Positions 36,253 through 48,264 are shown, counted from the stretch's first letter. The stretch: DNA of 64,000 nucleotides from Paraburkholderia sp. SOS3 (GCF_001922345.1 NZ_CP018811.1:1302001-1366000), one strand, 5' to 3'. Numbers and translations: made by a program. The notes: generated by a model not told the origin, from the letters alone.

Positions 36253-37395
36253 TCAACGCGCATCGCGTCCATCTTTTTGTCGCAATACGTTTCGCGCGCT
36301 ACGCGTCTTGCGCCTGCGCCACCAAAGCCACCATCCGGTCACGGCCATCCCCGCGAGCGTGGCACCATTCACCATGACGACTGCCTCGAGCAGAGGTCCG
36401 CCGAGCACACCGGTATGCAGTGGATAAACGACTGCCACCGCGCGTGCGCCGACATCGAGCCTGTTCCATCGATGCGCCGCGAGAACCTCGCCCGTAACGG
36501 GATCTACCCAGATCAACGTGCGCCCGTTCGGATGCGGATCGTCGGGAAGATGCAGCCGCACGTGCACGGGTCGATCTGCTTTAGCGGGCACCTGGACGAG
36601 ATAAACGCGGCCTTGCGGAAACGCCGCGCGCGCCGCATCGACGCTTGCATCGAGCGGAAGCCGCGCGCCAGGGGCGACGCGTGACGCTGAAGGCAGCGCG
36701 GGCGGGCGCATCGGCATTTCGCCGTTCAGCGTCGTGACAAAACCCCGCAGCGGCTGCCAGGCCATATACGCACCGGTCGCGATCGAAATCGCAATCAGCA
36801 CGCCAAACGTCGCGCCGCTCACGCGATGCAAATCGAAGAGGCTGCGCACCAGCCCCCTGTGCAACTCGATGCGCCATCCGGACTGCACGCCGCGCGGCCA
36901 CCACAAGATCAGACCTGTTACGAGCAACAGCAGATAACACAGCGCTACGATCGCAAGCACCGAGCGGCCGATGTCGTCCATGAACAGCGAACTGTGCAGC
37001 CTGAACAGAAAGTTGACGACGCCTTCGTTTTCGCCGCGCCGGCCGAGTTCGGTGCCGCTATACGGATCGAGATAAACGGTGCCGTTCCACGCACCGCGCA
37101 CGATCACCGACAGGCTATCGTTCGCTTTGCGTGGCGGCAAAAACGACAAAACTGCTTTATTGCCGAACTCGGCGGCGAGCGCGGACCGTATCGCTTCGAG
37201 CGGTAAAGCCGCGCGACGTTGGACACCGGAACTATCGTGCAGCGCGACCTTGAACAGTTGCGGATGCAACTGTTCGTCGAGTGGCGGTGCGACGACAAGC
37301 AATGCGCCGGTCAGCCCCATCATGCCCAGCATCCAGCCGAGGCTTAGGGCGAAGCATCGGTGCATGCTGAGCCAAAGGTCACGCAGTCGCCGCAT
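36253..37395 (-). CDS. PepSY-associated membrane protein (probable siderophore-iron reductase type)
   Basis: From the ATG at 37393-37395 this encodes 380 residues with four or so membrane helices. Visible elements are the first-helix start LWLSMHRCFALSLGWMLGMMGLTGALLVV, the periplasmic PepSY-like region with VYLDPYSGTELGRRGENE, FLFRLHSSLFMDDIGRS and the last-helix GWWLWWRRRK. Histidines in the helices could bind haem. It follows the TonB-dependent receptor by 60 bp on the same strand, so it likely works in ferric-siderophore uptake by reducing the imported iron. Confidence 0.9.
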   Translation of the reverse strand: MRRLRDLWLSMHRCFALSLGWMLGMMGLTGALLVVAPPLDEQLHPQLFKVALHDSSGVQRRAALPLEAIRSALAAEFGNKAVLSFLPPRKANDSLSVIVRGAWNGTVYLDPYSGTELGRRGENEGVVNFLFRLHSSLFMDDIGRSVLAIVALCYLLLLVTGLILWWPRGVQSGWRIELHRGLVRSLFDLHRVSGATFGVLIAISIATGAYMAWQPLRGFVTTLNGEMPMRPPALPSASRVAPGARLPLDASVDAARAAFPQGRVYLVQVPAKADRPVHVRLHLPDDPHPNGRTLIWVDPVTGEVLAAHRWNRLDVGARAVAVVYPLHTGVLGGPLLEAVVMVNGATLAGMAVTGWWLWWRRRKTRSARNVLRQKDGRDAR

Positions 37396-37455
37396 CACAC
37401 ATCCAGGGCGCAAACATATGAAGCGTTACCGTTTGATCGCGTTCCGCGTGCCGCA

Positions 37456-39591
37456 TCAGTAAACGAAGTGGCCTTGCACATAAACCATCCGCGGCGCGCC
37501 GACCATACGCCCGGCGTTGCCGTCGACATTGCGCGTGTAATACCGCTTGTCGGCGACGTTATTGATGCCCACGGCGATGTCGCTACCTTTCCAGTTCGGA
37601 ATCTTCCAGTCGGCCTGCAGGTCCCAGACGCGGAAACCCGGCACGCGTCCAATGCGTGCATCTGGCGTTTCGGCCACCGTATTGGCCGCGTCGGAATACT
37701 GCGAACTCTGGTGCGTCGTCGACACGTTGAAGGTCCACGCATTCAGGGTGTATCGCAAACCCATCGTATCGGTGATGCGCGAGTAGAACGGCACGTCCTT
37801 GCCCGCATTGACGCCCTGCAACTGAATGGCCTTCGTGTACGTGAAATTCGCGTAAGCATCGAGTCCGCGCAGCACGCTGTCTTCGTCGAACTGGTAGTCG
37901 ATCGCCGTTTCGACGCCCTGGTGGCGCGTCTCGCCGACGTTCTGGAACAGCGGCGGCTGCGTGCCCGCAATCTGTTCGATCTGGTTGTCGAAGTGCAGGT
38001 TGAACGCGGTCACTTCCGCATGCAGATTGCGGCTCGACCAGCGCGCGCCGACTTCATAGGTTTTCGCTACTTCCGGCTGCAGCGGGTTCGTCGCCGATAG
38101 CGAATTAAGCTGCAGATTCTGCACTGGCCCGAACGACGTGTCGTAATCCGTGAATAGCGTCAGCGCCGGCGTCAGCAGATATGCGACGCTGATCGCCGGT
38201 AGCCCCCGGTTGTTATTGTTGTCGAAGGACCGATTGGTCGCGTCCTCGATACGCGACGATTCGATATGTTCGAACCGGATGCCCGGTGTGATGCGCCAGC
38301 GCTCGTAAGCAATGCGATCGTCGATATAAACAGCGCTCGCATCGGTCGAATTGTCGAACTTCGTGGTCGGTCCGTTCAGACCGGTTGCGATCGACTGGCT
38401 GAAGCTCGAATCGTCGCCGCGTTCGCGCACGTAGCGATAGCCGACCGTCACGTCATGGGTCGTCGGCCCGAGCCGGAAACGCTGCGTGAAGCGCGGCTCG
38501 ATGCCGAACACCGAGTAATTGCGCGGCTGGTGTTGCAGTTGCGTGCTGGCCGAGTTGATCAGCACGCTGTTGCGGTAGCTCTCGTTGTAGAAGGTTCGGA
38601 CTTCGAATTCCTGCGTTGACGAGATCGTGTTCAGATAGCCGATATCGAACGCTTTGCGGTCGCCTTGCCAGTAGTCGGTGGGCCGCGTGTTCTGGAACGG
38701 GTTCTGGTCGAATTGCGCGACAGTCAGTCCGCCCGGTGTGCGCGACTTCACGTCGTAGTATGAGAATTTGCCGTAGATCTCGGACGTCGGCGTCAGTTCG
38801 TAGCGGTACTTGAGCTGCAAGTCGTTGAACCAGTCGTTGCTGCCTTCGCGCCAGTCGCGGCCTTGCTGGCCCGAGTAGAGCAGCGCGACGCCGAGGCCGT
38901 TATCGAGTTGCGTGCCGAGGAACGTACTGTATTGCGTGTTGGCGCCGCCGCCTTCGGTGTAGACGTTCTCGCGCACCGAGGCATCGGCGGTCAAACCGGC
39001 TTTGTTCGGAATCGCGCGCGTCTCGAAGTTGATCACGCCGCCGACGTTTTGCGGACCATAGCGCACCGAGCCGCCGCTGCGCACGACATCGATCGATTCG
39101 ATATTGCCCAGGCTCACCGGCGCAAACGACAGCTGCGGCTGGCCGTAAGGTGCAAATGCAAGCGGAATGCCGTCGAGCAGCACCGTCGAGCGCGGTGTAT
39201 AGCGTCCGGTCAGGCCGCGCACGCCGATATTCAGCGAAATCGAACTGCCCGCCGTGCCGGAATTGTCGGTCGCCTGCACGCCCGGAATGCGCCGCATCAC
39301 GTCGCCGATGCTGGTTGCGCCGCTCTGCTCGATCTCTTTCCTGTCAACGATGTCGCGCGCGCCCGCAAATGTTTTTACGCTGTTCTGCAGTCCGGAACCG
39401 AGCCAGTCGCCCGATATCGAGATCGGGTCGAGCACGGTCGATTTGTCGTCTTTGACGCGGGCGGCCTCTTCCTGCGAGGCGGTTTCGACCGCGAAGGCGC
39501 TGTCCGGCATCGAAAAAATCATGATGGCGGCGGCTGCCGCATAAGGAGTCAGTTTGCCGATCGGTGCACAGCGTAATCCTGCTAAAGCCAT
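37456..39591 (-). CDS. TonB-dependent siderophore receptor (FecA-like)
   Basis: The 711-residue outer-membrane receptor has a signal peptide (cleavage near DSAFA), a plug domain (about 60-170: ATSIGDVMRRIPGVQATDNSG, IGVRGLTGRYTPRSTVLLDGIPLAFAPYGQ, GPQNVGGVINF) and a 22-strand barrel ending in VYVQGHFVY, a typical terminal aromatic. There is no N-terminal signalling (STN) extension. It probably imports a ferric chelate such as citrate or a siderophore. A Fur-box-like sequence lies about 90 bp upstream and the PepSY reductase gene follows. Confidence 0.94.
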   Translation of the reverse strand: MALAGLRCAPIGKLTPYAAAAAIMIFSMPDSAFAVETASQEEAARVKDDKSTVLDPISISGDWLGSGLQNSVKTFAGARDIVDRKEIEQSGATSIGDVMRRIPGVQATDNSGTAGSSISLNIGVRGLTGRYTPRSTVLLDGIPLAFAPYGQPQLSFAPVSLGNIESIDVVRSGGSVRYGPQNVGGVINFETRAIPNKAGLTADASVRENVYTEGGGANTQYSTFLGTQLDNGLGVALLYSGQQGRDWREGSNDWFNDLQLKYRYELTPTSEIYGKFSYYDVKSRTPGGLTVAQFDQNPFQNTRPTDYWQGDRKAFDIGYLNTISSTQEFEVRTFYNESYRNSVLINSASTQLQHQPRNYSVFGIEPRFTQRFRLGPTTHDVTVGYRYVRERGDDSSFSQSIATGLNGPTTKFDNSTDASAVYIDDRIAYERWRITPGIRFEHIESSRIEDATNRSFDNNNNRGLPAISVAYLLTPALTLFTDYDTSFGPVQNLQLNSLSATNPLQPEVAKTYEVGARWSSRNLHAEVTAFNLHFDNQIEQIAGTQPPLFQNVGETRHQGVETAIDYQFDEDSVLRGLDAYANFTYTKAIQLQGVNAGKDVPFYSRITDTMGLRYTLNAWTFNVSTTHQSSQYSDAANTVAETPDARIGRVPGFRVWDLQADWKIPNWKGSDIAVGINNVADKRYYTRNVDGNAGRMVGAPRMVYVQGHFVY

Positions 39592-39966
39592 GATTTCCTG
39601 GGTTCCCTTCGCTCAGCGAATGCGGCCCGCGAGGCTCGCGGACTGTTACGGAATGTTTCAGTAAAAATTGAGACCGCATTCTAATTGCGAATCGTTGTCA
39701 TTTGCAACTGTAAATATTCGAAGGCGAAATGATGGCTAGTGAAGCGAAACGAACGTCCGGCGTGCTCCGGCCGTCAACGCGGGTAGGCGGTTTGCAGCGT
39801 GCTGAGGCGAAGGGGCAGGATCGCGCTGCGGCGAGGTGGACGTGCTACGAGGGGATTGGGAAGAGAAGAGATCGAGACGAACGACCGTTCGTCTCGATCG
39901 CCGCCGCCGAGATTCAATTGAAGGCCAATGCGTTTATCGAATCTGGCATGGCGTCTGTGACGTGCC
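39592..39966. other. Intergenic region upstream of the receptor
   Basis: The stretch between the receptor start and the glucosidase stop contains the Fur-box candidate and an AT-rich promoter area (39650-39730). No gene is convincing in the remaining 240 bp; a plus-strand frame from 39729 runs into the glucosidase antisense and is judged a shadow. Confidence 0.5.
39682..39706 (-). promoter_or_regulatory. Candidate Fur box
   Basis: On the minus strand, GCAAATGACAACGATTCGCA followed by ATTA contains overlapping NATWAT-like hexamers (AAATGA, AACGAT, GCAATT) matching the loose Burkholderia Fur-box pattern. It lies about 90 bp before the TonB-dependent receptor start, where iron repression would be expected. 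Confidence 0.55.
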
Positions 39967-42705
<2,739 letters not shown>

Positions 42706-43043
42706 GCGTTCCTCCGTAACGTCTGAATGAACTCGACCCGTGGCGATGCGACCGCGCGATGCCGGCGGTCGCCTTTGGTCTGCGATTCAAACAACGGCGA
42801 TACATCGTATGGGGGCTGGTGGGCGTTCCAGTTGTCACGCATACGGCAAAGAGAGAACTCTGGCGGCGATCTCTAAACAATGTAGGTGCCGTCAGTGCGC
42901 ATGGCAACCAGATGGTCGATGGACTGCATCGCGCACGCCAGCGTTTCGTTGGCCGTCAATGGTGCTTTTTGCCGGCGGACAAGGAAATCCCTGCGCCGCT
43001 GGCGCGCATTCCGTCTTGCGGCCGCGCTTCATATCATCAGGTC
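42706..43043. other. Intergenic region before GNAT remnant
   Basis: The 338 bp hold no convincing complete gene. The acetyltransferase frame is open through part of it, but its translation here does not look like a GNAT N-terminus, so the remnant may be scrambled at its 5' side too. Confidence 0.45.
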
Positions 43044-43280
43044 ATGGCCGAGTTGCGCCCGCATATGAAGGACGTCGACTCGTTCGTTCAGCAGGTGATG
43101 CGCCAGCGCGGGTGCGGTTACCGTCTCTCGGCCGCCTGGTGCAACGGCCGTGTGATCGGCGCGCAACTGCTTTCCACTGCACGGGACTACGCACGGAAAC
43201 AGGGCCGCCGCGAACGCGAATTGAATCGATGCGGCGAAGCAGCTTCCGCCCGCGGAAACAAGTCTGAAATGGGTCCATGA
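43044..43280 (+). pseudogene. GNAT acetyltransferase with internal deletion
   Basis: The frame reads MAELRPHMKDVDSFVQQV, then GYRLSAAWCNGRV, exactly as in a common GNAT family of about 150 residues. It then jumps straight to IGAQLLSTARDYARKQG, which normally follows the acetyl-CoA-binding loop. The intervening strands (an ALAGYR, LYVDDLVT and RGxGxG region in relatives) are absent; the junction is at about 43152-43158. The C-terminal part is also short. The product cannot bind acetyl-CoA normally, so this is a pseudogene. The comparison rests on memory of the family. Confidence 0.7.
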
Positions 43281-43306
43281 TTGCGTCATGAGGAGGAGGG
43301 CCCACC

Positions 43307-43693
43307 ATGACCGATATCGATCTCGCCGATGTTTACCGCCGCTACATCGCCTGTCTGAATACGCAGGACTGGCCGTCGCTCGCGCAATTCGTCGACAATG
43401 ACGTGAAATACAATGGCCAGCAGATTGGTCTGTCGGGTTACCGGCAAATGCTGGAGCGTGACTTCCGCGACATTCCCGATCTGCAGTTCAAGATTGAATT
43501 GCTAGCCGTCGCGCCGCCGTTGGTGGCGAGCCGCCTGCTATTCGACTGCGCTCCCAAGGGCATGTTTCTCGGGTTGCCCGTTCAAGGGAAGAGGGTGAGT
43601 TTTAGCGAAAACGTGTTTTATGAGGTCCAGGCTGGAAAGATTGTGCGCGTATGGTCGATCATCGACAAAGCGGCAATCGAAGCGCAGCTATAA
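43307..43693 (+). CDS. SnoaL-like / ester cyclase family protein
   Basis: A 128-residue alpha+beta-barrel protein of the NTF2/SnoaL type: VYRRYIACLNTQDWPSLAQFVDNDVKYNGQQIGLSGYRQML, then IPDLQFKIELL and the ending GKIVRVWSIIDKAAIEAQL. The family includes polyketide cyclases, hydrolases and isomerases; the substrate cannot be inferred. AGGAGGAG lies shortly before the ATG. Confidence 0.88.
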   Translation: MTDIDLADVYRRYIACLNTQDWPSLAQFVDNDVKYNGQQIGLSGYRQMLERDFRDIPDLQFKIELLAVAPPLVASRLLFDCAPKGMFLGLPVQGKRVSFSENVFYEVQAGKIVRVWSIIDKAAIEAQL

Positions 43694-43816
43694 CGGCCAG
43701 GCGGGCATGGAAGGCAACGCAGCGAACGGGCCGCCATAGGCGGGGCGTATTGGCAGAGCTGTCATCATGCGCGACAATCGCGGCGATTTGTCGGCATTAG
43801 ACACTTGGAGCCTGCG

Positions 43817-44395
43817 ATGACAGTTCTGATCCTGGGGTTGCTGATATTCCTTGGCGCGCATTCGGTGCGGATTTTCGCGGAAGGCTGGCGCGAGGCGCGC
43901 ATCGCGCAGCTCGGCGAAAAGCGCTGGAAATCCGCGTATTCGATCGCATCCGTTATTGGACTCGTGCTCATCATCTGGGGCTACGCCATCGCGCGGCGTG
44001 AGCCTACTTTGCTCTGGTCGCCGCCGATATGGGCGCCGCACCTTGCCGCCTTGCTCACGCTTATCGCGTTCATCCTGTTTCCGGCTGCGCATATGCCGGG
44101 CAATCACTTCAAATCCATGCTCAAGCACCCGATGGTGATCGGCGTCGCATTATGGGCGTTCGCGCATCTGGTCGCAAACGGCACGCTAAACGCCGTCGTT
44201 CTGTTCGGCGCGTTTCTTGTCTGGGCGGTCGTCGATTTCGCGGCCGCGCGACGGCGGGATCGTTCCGCAGCAATCGACTATCCGAAGGGGGCGTTGTCGA
44301 GCGACCTCAAGGCCGTGGTGGCCGGCATCGTCGGATGGGTGATATTTGCGTTTTTTCTGCATGGGTGGTTGATCGGCGTCAAGCCGCTAGGCTAG
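43817..44395 (+). CDS. NnrU family membrane protein
   Basis: From the ATG at 43817, 192 residues with about five or six membrane helices. The NnrU pattern is visible in ILGLLIFLGAHSVRIFAEGWR, LHLAAHMPGN-like AAHMPGNHFKSMLKHPMVIGVALWAFAHLVANG and WAVVDFAAARRRD. NnrU was described as needed for nitric-oxide-reductase-dependent growth in rhizobia and is related to isoprenoid-side-chain enzymes of the 15-cis-zeta-carotene isomerase type. No denitrification gene is nearby. Confidence 0.9.
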   Translation: MTVLILGLLIFLGAHSVRIFAEGWREARIAQLGEKRWKSAYSIASVIGLVLIIWGYAIARREPTLLWSPPIWAPHLAALLTLIAFILFPAAHMPGNHFKSMLKHPMVIGVALWAFAHLVANGTLNAVVLFGAFLVWAVVDFAAARRRDRSAAIDYPKGALSSDLKAVVAGIVGWVIFAFFLHGWLIGVKPLG

Positions 44396-44410
44396 CGCGG
44401 AGCGTGAGAT

Positions 44411-45388
44411 ATGGCTGCGGGCTACCCAAGGCGCATCGGCAATCCACGCGCGACGCATTGCGCATCGCGCCGGCGCTTGATGCATGCGCTGATCGGCCTG
44501 GCCGCGTTTGGCGCGACTGCGGCGATTGGCCACGCTGCGCGAGATGCCCGGAGCGCGCCGGAAGGCACCACCAGGCGCGCCGCGGCGCATCGCTTTAGCA
44601 CAGTGCTTTTTATTCCGTTCGGCGACCATGATCTCGGCTTTAGCGAAGCCGCTTATCGTGGATACGTGGCGTTGCAGCGCGACGGCTATCGGATCGACGT
44701 CGTTCGCAACGCGGACAGCCTTGGAGAAAAGCGGATACTCGAGATCATCGGTACGCGCTACGCAGCGGGCGCGCGCGGTTTCATCCTGGCAGGCTCGGAA
44801 CTGAGCGCCGCGACCACCACTGCCGCCGCGCGCTACCCCGACGCGTTTTTCGCCACGGTGGCCGGCTCGGCGCGTGGGCCGAACGTCGTCAATTATTGCG
44901 TCGACTGCCGGCCGCTCGGCGGCGCGCTCGCGGGCCAGGTCGCCGCGCGCGCCTCCATAACGAAAATCGTCGGCTTCGTGGGCGGCGTCGAGTCGGTCGA
45001 CGGCGGCGAGGCAAATCGTTTCAGGCAAACCGTGCTCGATTCGGCACCCGACGCGAAAGTGCTGATCGACTGGACCGGCGACTGGAGCGACCGCAAGCGT
45101 ACTCGCGAACTGACCGAGCAGCAGATTCGCGCGGGCGCCGACATCGTGGTCGCCGATGCGAACGACGCGGTCATCGCCACGGCTTCGCGTTGCGGGCGCG
45201 TGAAAGCGATCGGCTGGATGACGGACGCGTCGCACCGGTATCGTAACGTCGCAGCGAGCGTGATCGTCGACATGAGTGTCATTTTTCGACGCTTCGTCGA
45301 CGCGGCCGCGACCGGGCGCTTCACAGGCGGCGACTATGTGGTCGAGGAATCGGACAACGTGTGGAAAATCGTCTGGCCGCGTCGCTAG
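44411..45388 (+). CDS. BMP-family periplasmic substrate-binding protein
   Basis: The 325-residue protein has an N-terminal signal-like helix (LMHALIGLAAFGATAAIGHA) and a basic-membrane-protein (PnrA-like) binding fold: FIPFGDHDLGFSEAAYRGYVAL, EKRILEIIGTRYAAGARGFILAG, GPNVVNYCVDCRPLGGALAGQVAA and IVVADANDAVIATASRC. Relatives bind nucleosides or purines for ABC import, but no permease or ATPase follows. A histidine kinase gene starts 30 bp downstream, so the protein may be the sensor's periplasmic ligand detector; this is inference. Confidence 0.85.
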   Translation: MAAGYPRRIGNPRATHCASRRRLMHALIGLAAFGATAAIGHAARDARSAPEGTTRRAAAHRFSTVLFIPFGDHDLGFSEAAYRGYVALQRDGYRIDVVRNADSLGEKRILEIIGTRYAAGARGFILAGSELSAATTTAAARYPDAFFATVAGSARGPNVVNYCVDCRPLGGALAGQVAARASITKIVGFVGGVESVDGGEANRFRQTVLDSAPDAKVLIDWTGDWSDRKRTRELTEQQIRAGADIVVADANDAVIATASRCGRVKAIGWMTDASHRYRNVAASVIVDMSVIFRRFVDAAATGRFTGGDYVVEESDNVWKIVWPRR

Positions 45389-45418
45389 CGGTCGATAAAT
45401 TGAGCGGAGCCGTGCGGC

Positions 45419-46759
45419 ATGAAATCGCTTAAAAACCGAATCATCGGAACATTGATCGTGCTGTTCGCGGCCGTCGGCGTGGTCGATGCGTGCCTGACTT
45501 ACTGGCTGTCGATGCGGCATATCGACGAGCTGCTCGACGTGCATCTGCAAGGCGCGGCTGTGTGGCTCGCGGCCGGCAGGGTGGGCACGATCGGCACGAG
45601 CGGCCCGCCGCAGCATTCGATCGACGGTTTTGTCGGGCAGATCTGGGAAGCGGGGCGTGCCACACCGACCGACAATACGGATCCCGAAGTCATTTTCAAT
45701 CGCAATGAGCCGGGCGGCTATTCGGTCGAACTCATCAACGGTCATCACTACCGCATCTATACCCTCAGAAAAGACGCCGACGGTCTGACCTACCAGGTTG
45801 GCCAACCCGTTTCGTATCGCGAGCAGACTGCGGAACGCGCGGCGATCGAAAGCCTCGCGCCGACCGTATGCCTGATCGTACTCGTATGGATTGCGATTCC
45901 GATTGTCGTCAATGCGGCGTTCGCTTCGCTCGGCCGCGCGAGTTCGGAGGCGGAAGCCGTGGGTATCAGCCATCTGACACCGCTCGATGTCTCGCATGTG
46001 CCCGACGAAGTGCGCCCGTTCGCCGATTCGATCAACCGGATGATCGGGCGCCTGCAGGTCGGCATCGACAGCGAAAAGCGCTTTATTGCCGATGCCGCGC
46101 ACGAACTGCGCACGCCGATCGCCGCTTTGCAGCTACGCATCGACAACCTCGAAAATGCGTCCGACAAGACTGCTCGCGGCGAGCGTCTGCGCGAATTGCG
46201 CGAAGCGATCGTGCGCACGGCGACGATGATCCGGCAGCTACTGGAACTCGCGCGCGCGGATGCGCAACCCGATCCCGGCACGGCATCGGATCGGGTCGAC
46301 GTGCGCCAGATGGTTCAGGCGCTCGTCGCGGACCTGCTGCCGGTTGCCGACTCGCGCTCGATCGATCTCGGCGTCAAGCGCTTCGAGCCTGCCTATGTGA
46401 AGGCGCATGCCGGGGAGTTGCGCATGGCGGTGCGCAATCTCGTCGAAAACGCGCTGCGCTACACGCCCGCCGGCGGAAGCGTGGACATCGACGTGTACGA
46501 AGATTGGTCGGGCGCCATCGTGCGCGTGACCGATACGGGCCCCGGCATTCCGGAGGACGCGCTTGGCCGCGTATTCGACCGCTTTTTCCGCTTGAACTCG
46601 GAAACGGTCGAAGGCAGCGGCCTCGGGCTATCGATCGTGAAGTCGGTCGTGGCGAAGCACGGCGGTTCCGTTTCGCTCGAGAACCGGCATGACGGCCACA
46701 CCGGTCTGATCGCCACGCTCGTCTTGCCGGCGCACGCGTCGGCTGCGCTCGAGGCCTGA
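45419..46759 (+). CDS. Sensor histidine kinase (TctE/QseC-like)
   Basis: The 446-residue kinase has two membrane helices flanking a periplasmic domain (about 30-140), a HAMP-like stretch, and the phosphoacceptor FIADAAHELRTPIAAL near residue 230. The ATPase has the N box NLVENALRYTPAGG, G1 DTGPGIPEDALGRVFDRFFR and G2 GSGLGLSIVKSVV. No response regulator gene lies on either side within the window, so it is an orphan by position. The preceding gene encodes a BMP-type binding protein. Confidence 0.93.
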   Translation: MKSLKNRIIGTLIVLFAAVGVVDACLTYWLSMRHIDELLDVHLQGAAVWLAAGRVGTIGTSGPPQHSIDGFVGQIWEAGRATPTDNTDPEVIFNRNEPGGYSVELINGHHYRIYTLRKDADGLTYQVGQPVSYREQTAERAAIESLAPTVCLIVLVWIAIPIVVNAAFASLGRASSEAEAVGISHLTPLDVSHVPDEVRPFADSINRMIGRLQVGIDSEKRFIADAAHELRTPIAALQLRIDNLENASDKTARGERLRELREAIVRTATMIRQLLELARADAQPDPGTASDRVDVRQMVQALVADLLPVADSRSIDLGVKRFEPAYVKAHAGELRMAVRNLVENALRYTPAGGSVDIDVYEDWSGAIVRVTDTGPGIPEDALGRVFDRFFRLNSETVEGSGLGLSIVKSVVAKHGGSVSLENRHDGHTGLIATLVLPAHASAALEA

Positions 46760-46955
46760 ACGCACGAGCGCAGCTTTCACTGTTGACGGGACGCGTTCCC
46801 TGTATCGACATTGTTACGGCTCTGTGAAATCCTTATGAAAGCCGGGAGACGTTTCGCCGGTCACACCAGGTAACACGTGTAAGTGCAGGCGAAACCTGGC
46901 AAAGAGCGGGCAGCACTAGACTTGAACTGTCTATTTCAATTGGCGGGACAAGCCG

Positions 46956-47129
46956 ATGACACGCCTCCTCATTGCTCTCACTCTAATCAGCGGCCTGTGC
47001 GGCTGCGTCGTTGCGCCGCCGGGTTACGGTTATGGCTATGCCGCGCCGGCTTACTACGGTTACGCCCCGGGCTATTACTACGGGCCGCCGGTCAGCGTCG
47101 GTATCAGCGGCAGGTTCCATATTCACTGA
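46956..47129 (+). CDS. Tiny Tyr/Gly-rich lipoprotein
   Basis: A 57-residue frame reads MTRLLIALTLISGLCGC followed by VVAPPGYGYGYAAPAYYGYAPGYYYGPP-type repeats, shown here in part only, and ends ISGRFHIH. The lipobox is LCGC with Cys17 as the lipidated residue. GGCGGGA lies about ten bases before the ATG. Small YG-rich lipoproteins of this kind are common in Burkholderiaceae and presumably sit in the outer membrane; the function is unknown. Confidence 0.75.
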   Translation: MTRLLIALTLISGLCGCVVAPPGYGYGYAAPAYYGYAPGYYYGPPVSVGISGRFHIH

Positions 47130-47315
47130 TGCCGCGGTGCGTCAGGCCGTGGCGCGCATCGGTCTGGCGCATCGACTGATGTGCTTGCAGCAACAGTGTT
47201 TTCGGCGAACGCAACTCGACGCCGCGCTTGCGGATGGCGATACTTTCCCTACCGCACAAGCGCCTGACGATCACGGCGCAACAAGGCGATCAAAAGAAAA
47301 CTGGAGGTAGCGAAA

Positions 47316-47648
47316 ATGGACGAGCGTAAGCGTGAAAGCATGATTGCCTATCTGCGTCGCCGGATGGCCAAGGTGGGAATGAAGGCTGCGGACCTTGCGG
47401 CCGCGCTCAAGGAAGAACAATTGCGCCAGAAGTCGGTGCGCTATCGCAATGCGTTCGGCGACACATGGGACGGCAAAGGCGGCATGCCGCAATGGCTGCA
47501 GCAGGCGACGAGCGCCGGCCAATCGTTGCAGCACTTTGCCGTAATCGGATCGGAAAAGCCGGCGGCGACTGCGCAGCGTCGCTCCGGCGTTGATTGGAGC
47601 AAGGATCCGTTTGCAGGCACGCGGCTCGCGACGGCGCCGCGCGGCTGA
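47316..47648 (+). CDS. H-NS family nucleoid-associated protein
   Basis: The 110-residue protein starts MDERKRESMIAYLRRRM with CTGGAGG upstream (a start at 47340 is possible). A short helical N-terminus (VGMKAADLAAALKEEQLRQ) precedes the H-NS DNA-binding core YRNAFGDTWDGKGGMPQWLQQA, which keeps the W-G-x-G-x-x-P-x-W-L pattern. Classic H-NS proteins silence AT-rich genes. The oligomerisation domain is shorter than in MvaT or enterobacterial H-NS. It could help silence nearby accessory genes, but this is not testable here. Confidence 0.88.
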   Translation: MDERKRESMIAYLRRRMAKVGMKAADLAAALKEEQLRQKSVRYRNAFGDTWDGKGGMPQWLQQATSAGQSLQHFAVIGSEKPAATAQRRSGVDWSKDPFAGTRLATAPRG

Positions 47649-47670
47649 GCGGCATGGCCGCTCGATATGT

Positions 47671-48264
47671 CTAGCTGCCGGTCTGGCCGTCGCCAAGCAG
47701 CTTTGCTCTAAGCGTTTTAGCGCGCGTTCCGGGATCGAACCAGATATTGAAGAACGCCCGCGCGAATTGGGGATCTTCGATCGTCGCGGTCGGCGCGCCA
47801 TTCGCAAAGAAGCGCACGCCGGTGCCCGGCAGAAATACTCCGCATAACCAGTCGCCCGGTGCGACATCGACGAACGCCTTCAGCATGTCGTCGCGCCAGC
47901 GCGCCACGAGCGCATCGGGTAGCGGCGTCGGCGCGAGGCGCTTCATTTCGTTCAGCCCGAGGCTGGTCAGGCGTTCGCGCGTGGCGGACGTGGCGTAGGT
48001 CAATTGCAGCGCGAAACGGTTATCGAAGCTGACCGGCAGGCGCGCGCTCCACAGTTGCGCATCGTACAGATGCAGCCCGAGAAAGCGGTACTCGCCCGAG
48101 CCGGAGAATTGCGCGGCGGGTATTTCGGTGCGGCAGTCCTGAGCGGCCATGGCCGCGCCCGATGGCACGGCACACAGCCCTGCCACGCATGCGATCGCTG
48201 CGATGGCGAGCGCGATTTGCCGGCCGGCGGCGCGCGCCGCGCGCCGCGGCGCATCGGGCTGCAT
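47671..48264 (-). CDS. Exported chalcone-isomerase-like protein
   Basis: The start is the ATG at 48262-48264 with GGAGG upstream; 197 residues. A signal peptide (IALAIAAIACVAGLCAVPSGAAMA) precedes the domain. FLGLHLYDAQLWSARLPVSFDNRFALQLTYA is the typical start of the bacterial chalcone-isomerase-like fold, and GDWLCGVFLPGTGVRFFANG and FARAFFNIWFDPGTR complete it. No catalytic activity is known for these bacterial proteins. It converges with the H-NS gene. Confidence 0.88.
   Translation of the reverse strand: MQPDAPRRAARAAGRQIALAIAAIACVAGLCAVPSGAAMAAQDCRTEIPAAQFSGSGEYRFLGLHLYDAQLWSARLPVSFDNRFALQLTYATSATRERLTSLGLNEMKRLAPTPLPDALVARWRDDMLKAFVDVAPGDWLCGVFLPGTGVRFFANGAPTATIEDPQFARAFFNIWFDPGTRAKTLRAKLLGDGQTGS

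Noticed and set aside
44387..46102. 571-codon minus-strand frame opposite the binding protein and histidine kinase genes
   Set aside because: Its translation has no recognisable domain and is rich in His, Arg and Asp as expected of antisense GC-rich DNA; the plus strand encodes two well-known families.
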